Assembly (NCBI GenBank): GCA_014706295.1
Contig: JACSVZ010000004.1
Location: 3,769,138 to 3,833,137, forward strand
DNA: 64,000 nt
Origin: Lycocorax pyrrhopterus obiensis
Taxonomy: Eukaryota > Chordata > Aves > Passeriformes > Paradisaeidae
Reading direction: 5' to 3'
Shown: positions 62,995-64,000 of the stretch, in pieces
How positions within the stretch are numbered: position 1 is the stretch's first letter
Layout: each line of letters opens with the position of its first letter
Program-made: the position numbers and the translations under genes
Notes under the pieces: generated by a model
Databases searched by the model: none
What the model was told of the DNA's origin: nothing
What the model saw: only the letters and a program-made list of their open reading frames with translations

Positions 62995-63100
62995 TAGGCA
63001 GTAGAGGGGCATGCAAAATCAAAGCCCTGTTCTGCCGAAACTGCAAGATGAAACGCAAGAAAACTCTTAACTTCAGGGAGTATTGTAGAGAGAAAATAGG
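62995..63100 (+). other. Weak exon-like, Cys/Lys-rich segment
   Basis: An acceptor-like 'cttctttgcatttag' ends at 62994. After two bases the open frame reads GSRGACKIKALFCRNCKMKR, then KKTLNFREYCREK, with four Cys and many basic residues. The spacing Cys-x-x-Cys followed by a basic stretch, LNF and YC recalls the start of netrin-type (NTR) modules. The phase (two leading bases) is compatible with the donor at 11812, but 51 kb separate them. No good donor follows and the frame ends at a stop at 63177. The identification is speculative. Confidence 0.18.
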
Positions 63101-63179
63101 AAGTGGAACAACTTTTAAAAATGCACACTTTTCTAATGCAGTAAAGCCTTTGCTGCTTTTGCCAAAACTTCACTTTTAA

Positions 63180-64000
63180 GAAAAAACAGCTGTGGATTTG
63201 ATTTCTATGTTTCTCAGCCGTTAGTCAATAGAGGATTCAATTTTAAAGCACAAGACTTATACAGAGTGAATCATTTCTTGTCTGCATATAAGAGAACACA
63301 GATAGATAACATGCTTAGTGAAAGCTTTATCACCAAGGAAACACATTTATAAGCATTGAATCTAGCACCTTAACATTTACAACTCACTTTAAAAAAAATG
63401 CCAGCTGTAAATAAGTCTATACTCATAACTCGAATTATGTGGTTTCTATCACTCACACCTATTTTAAGAATTACTCATCGCCTCAGAGTGGCAATGGGCA
63501 AAGCCAATTTGCAAAAGTTCAGAGTTTCTGGAGACTCGGACTCTGATCTACCACAATTTAATTGTTGCAATGAGATAATAATTTTTTGGTAATTATGTCC
63601 AACCAATCCATAAGTAACCCCTCACAGAATAGGTTTTATCTAGTGCCACTTGCTATTTCCTAAAGGTCATGGAGTCTCTTTTTCTCACCTCTAACAGCTC
63701 ACCTTTCTGGCGTGTACTATGGGGAAGCATAATTCCAGTAGAGTGGAAATTCAGTCAGCAAATGAGGCATCGACATAAATATTCATGGGGGAAAAAAACT
63801 TTTGAAAAAATGTTGAGAAAAGAGGGTCGGTAAATCATGGCATCCTCAGGAGACCACTAAGATATGCACTGTCAATTTACATAGATTTGCTTAAAATTTT
63901 GTGTGCAATTTAAGAAGTGTTTTCATACTTACTGAATTATCACCTTCTTGCTGGAATTAGGGCATCTCTTGAACACTGGACACTTGATCCAGAGTATGGA
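63180..64000. other. Non-coding end of the window
   Basis: AT-rich unique sequence with no gene, repeat or site cluster that I can support. The 64-codon frame at 63398-63592 has no domain. Confidence 0.6.

Overview
The window looks like 64 kb of vertebrate, most likely avian, non-coding DNA: a gene desert or a very large intron. The clearest evidence for a bird or close sauropsid is a CR1 retrotransposon 3' end at about 30921-31085 with bird-type wording, together with low interspersed-repeat density, AT-rich sequence and no bacterial gene organisation. No Alu, B1 or mammalian L1 tail is visible. Crocodilian or turtle DNA cannot be excluded from sequence alone.

No complete protein-coding gene is visible. 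Nearly all open frames are short and without recognisable domains, as expected by chance in AT-rich DNA, and the longest low-complexity ones lie inside a (GAAA)n microsatellite. The best coding candidate is a possible exon at 11662-11812 (+): 50 open codons, a reasonable start context, a good GTAAGT donor and a TATA-like box upstream. I do not recognise the protein. Weaker exon-like segments lie at 62995-63100 (+) and 58204-58506 (-).

Recognisable repeats, left to right: a CR1-like 3' fragment on the minus strand (3300-3545); a 330-bp purine-only GAAA tract (6738-7067); a very decayed CR1-like 3' end on the plus strand (16711-17185); an L1/Tx1-type reverse transcriptase fragment on the minus strand (24056-24250), with a MIR-like CORE-SINE beside it (24388-24485); a (CA)n tract (25984-26023) and a T-rich tract (26370-26424); (TA)n joined to the CR1 tail (30865-31085); a (TG)n tract (37793-37829); a CR1/L2-clade endonuclease fragment on the minus strand (39390-39580); a poly(A) tract (43580-43601); and a second MIR-like SINE (48135-48222). 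Several short copies of an old palindromic repeat with a 'cccattgacttcaatggg' core are scattered through the second half.

The rest is unique, AT-rich sequence. Some parts (8640-8890, 10385-10830, 14640-14830, 18940-19660) have the even composition and CpG content that often mark conserved non-coding elements near developmental regulators, but conservation cannot be shown without alignment. Two compact site clusters stand out: a perfect 13-bp HNF1 consensus among repeated AATTAAC words (15837-15867), and five GATA words created by a short direct duplication (52252-52300). I found no evidence for a wholly new biological system. The L1-type reverse transcriptase relic, which keeps a 70-codon frame in a probably avian genome, and the orphan exon candidate deserve the first second look.
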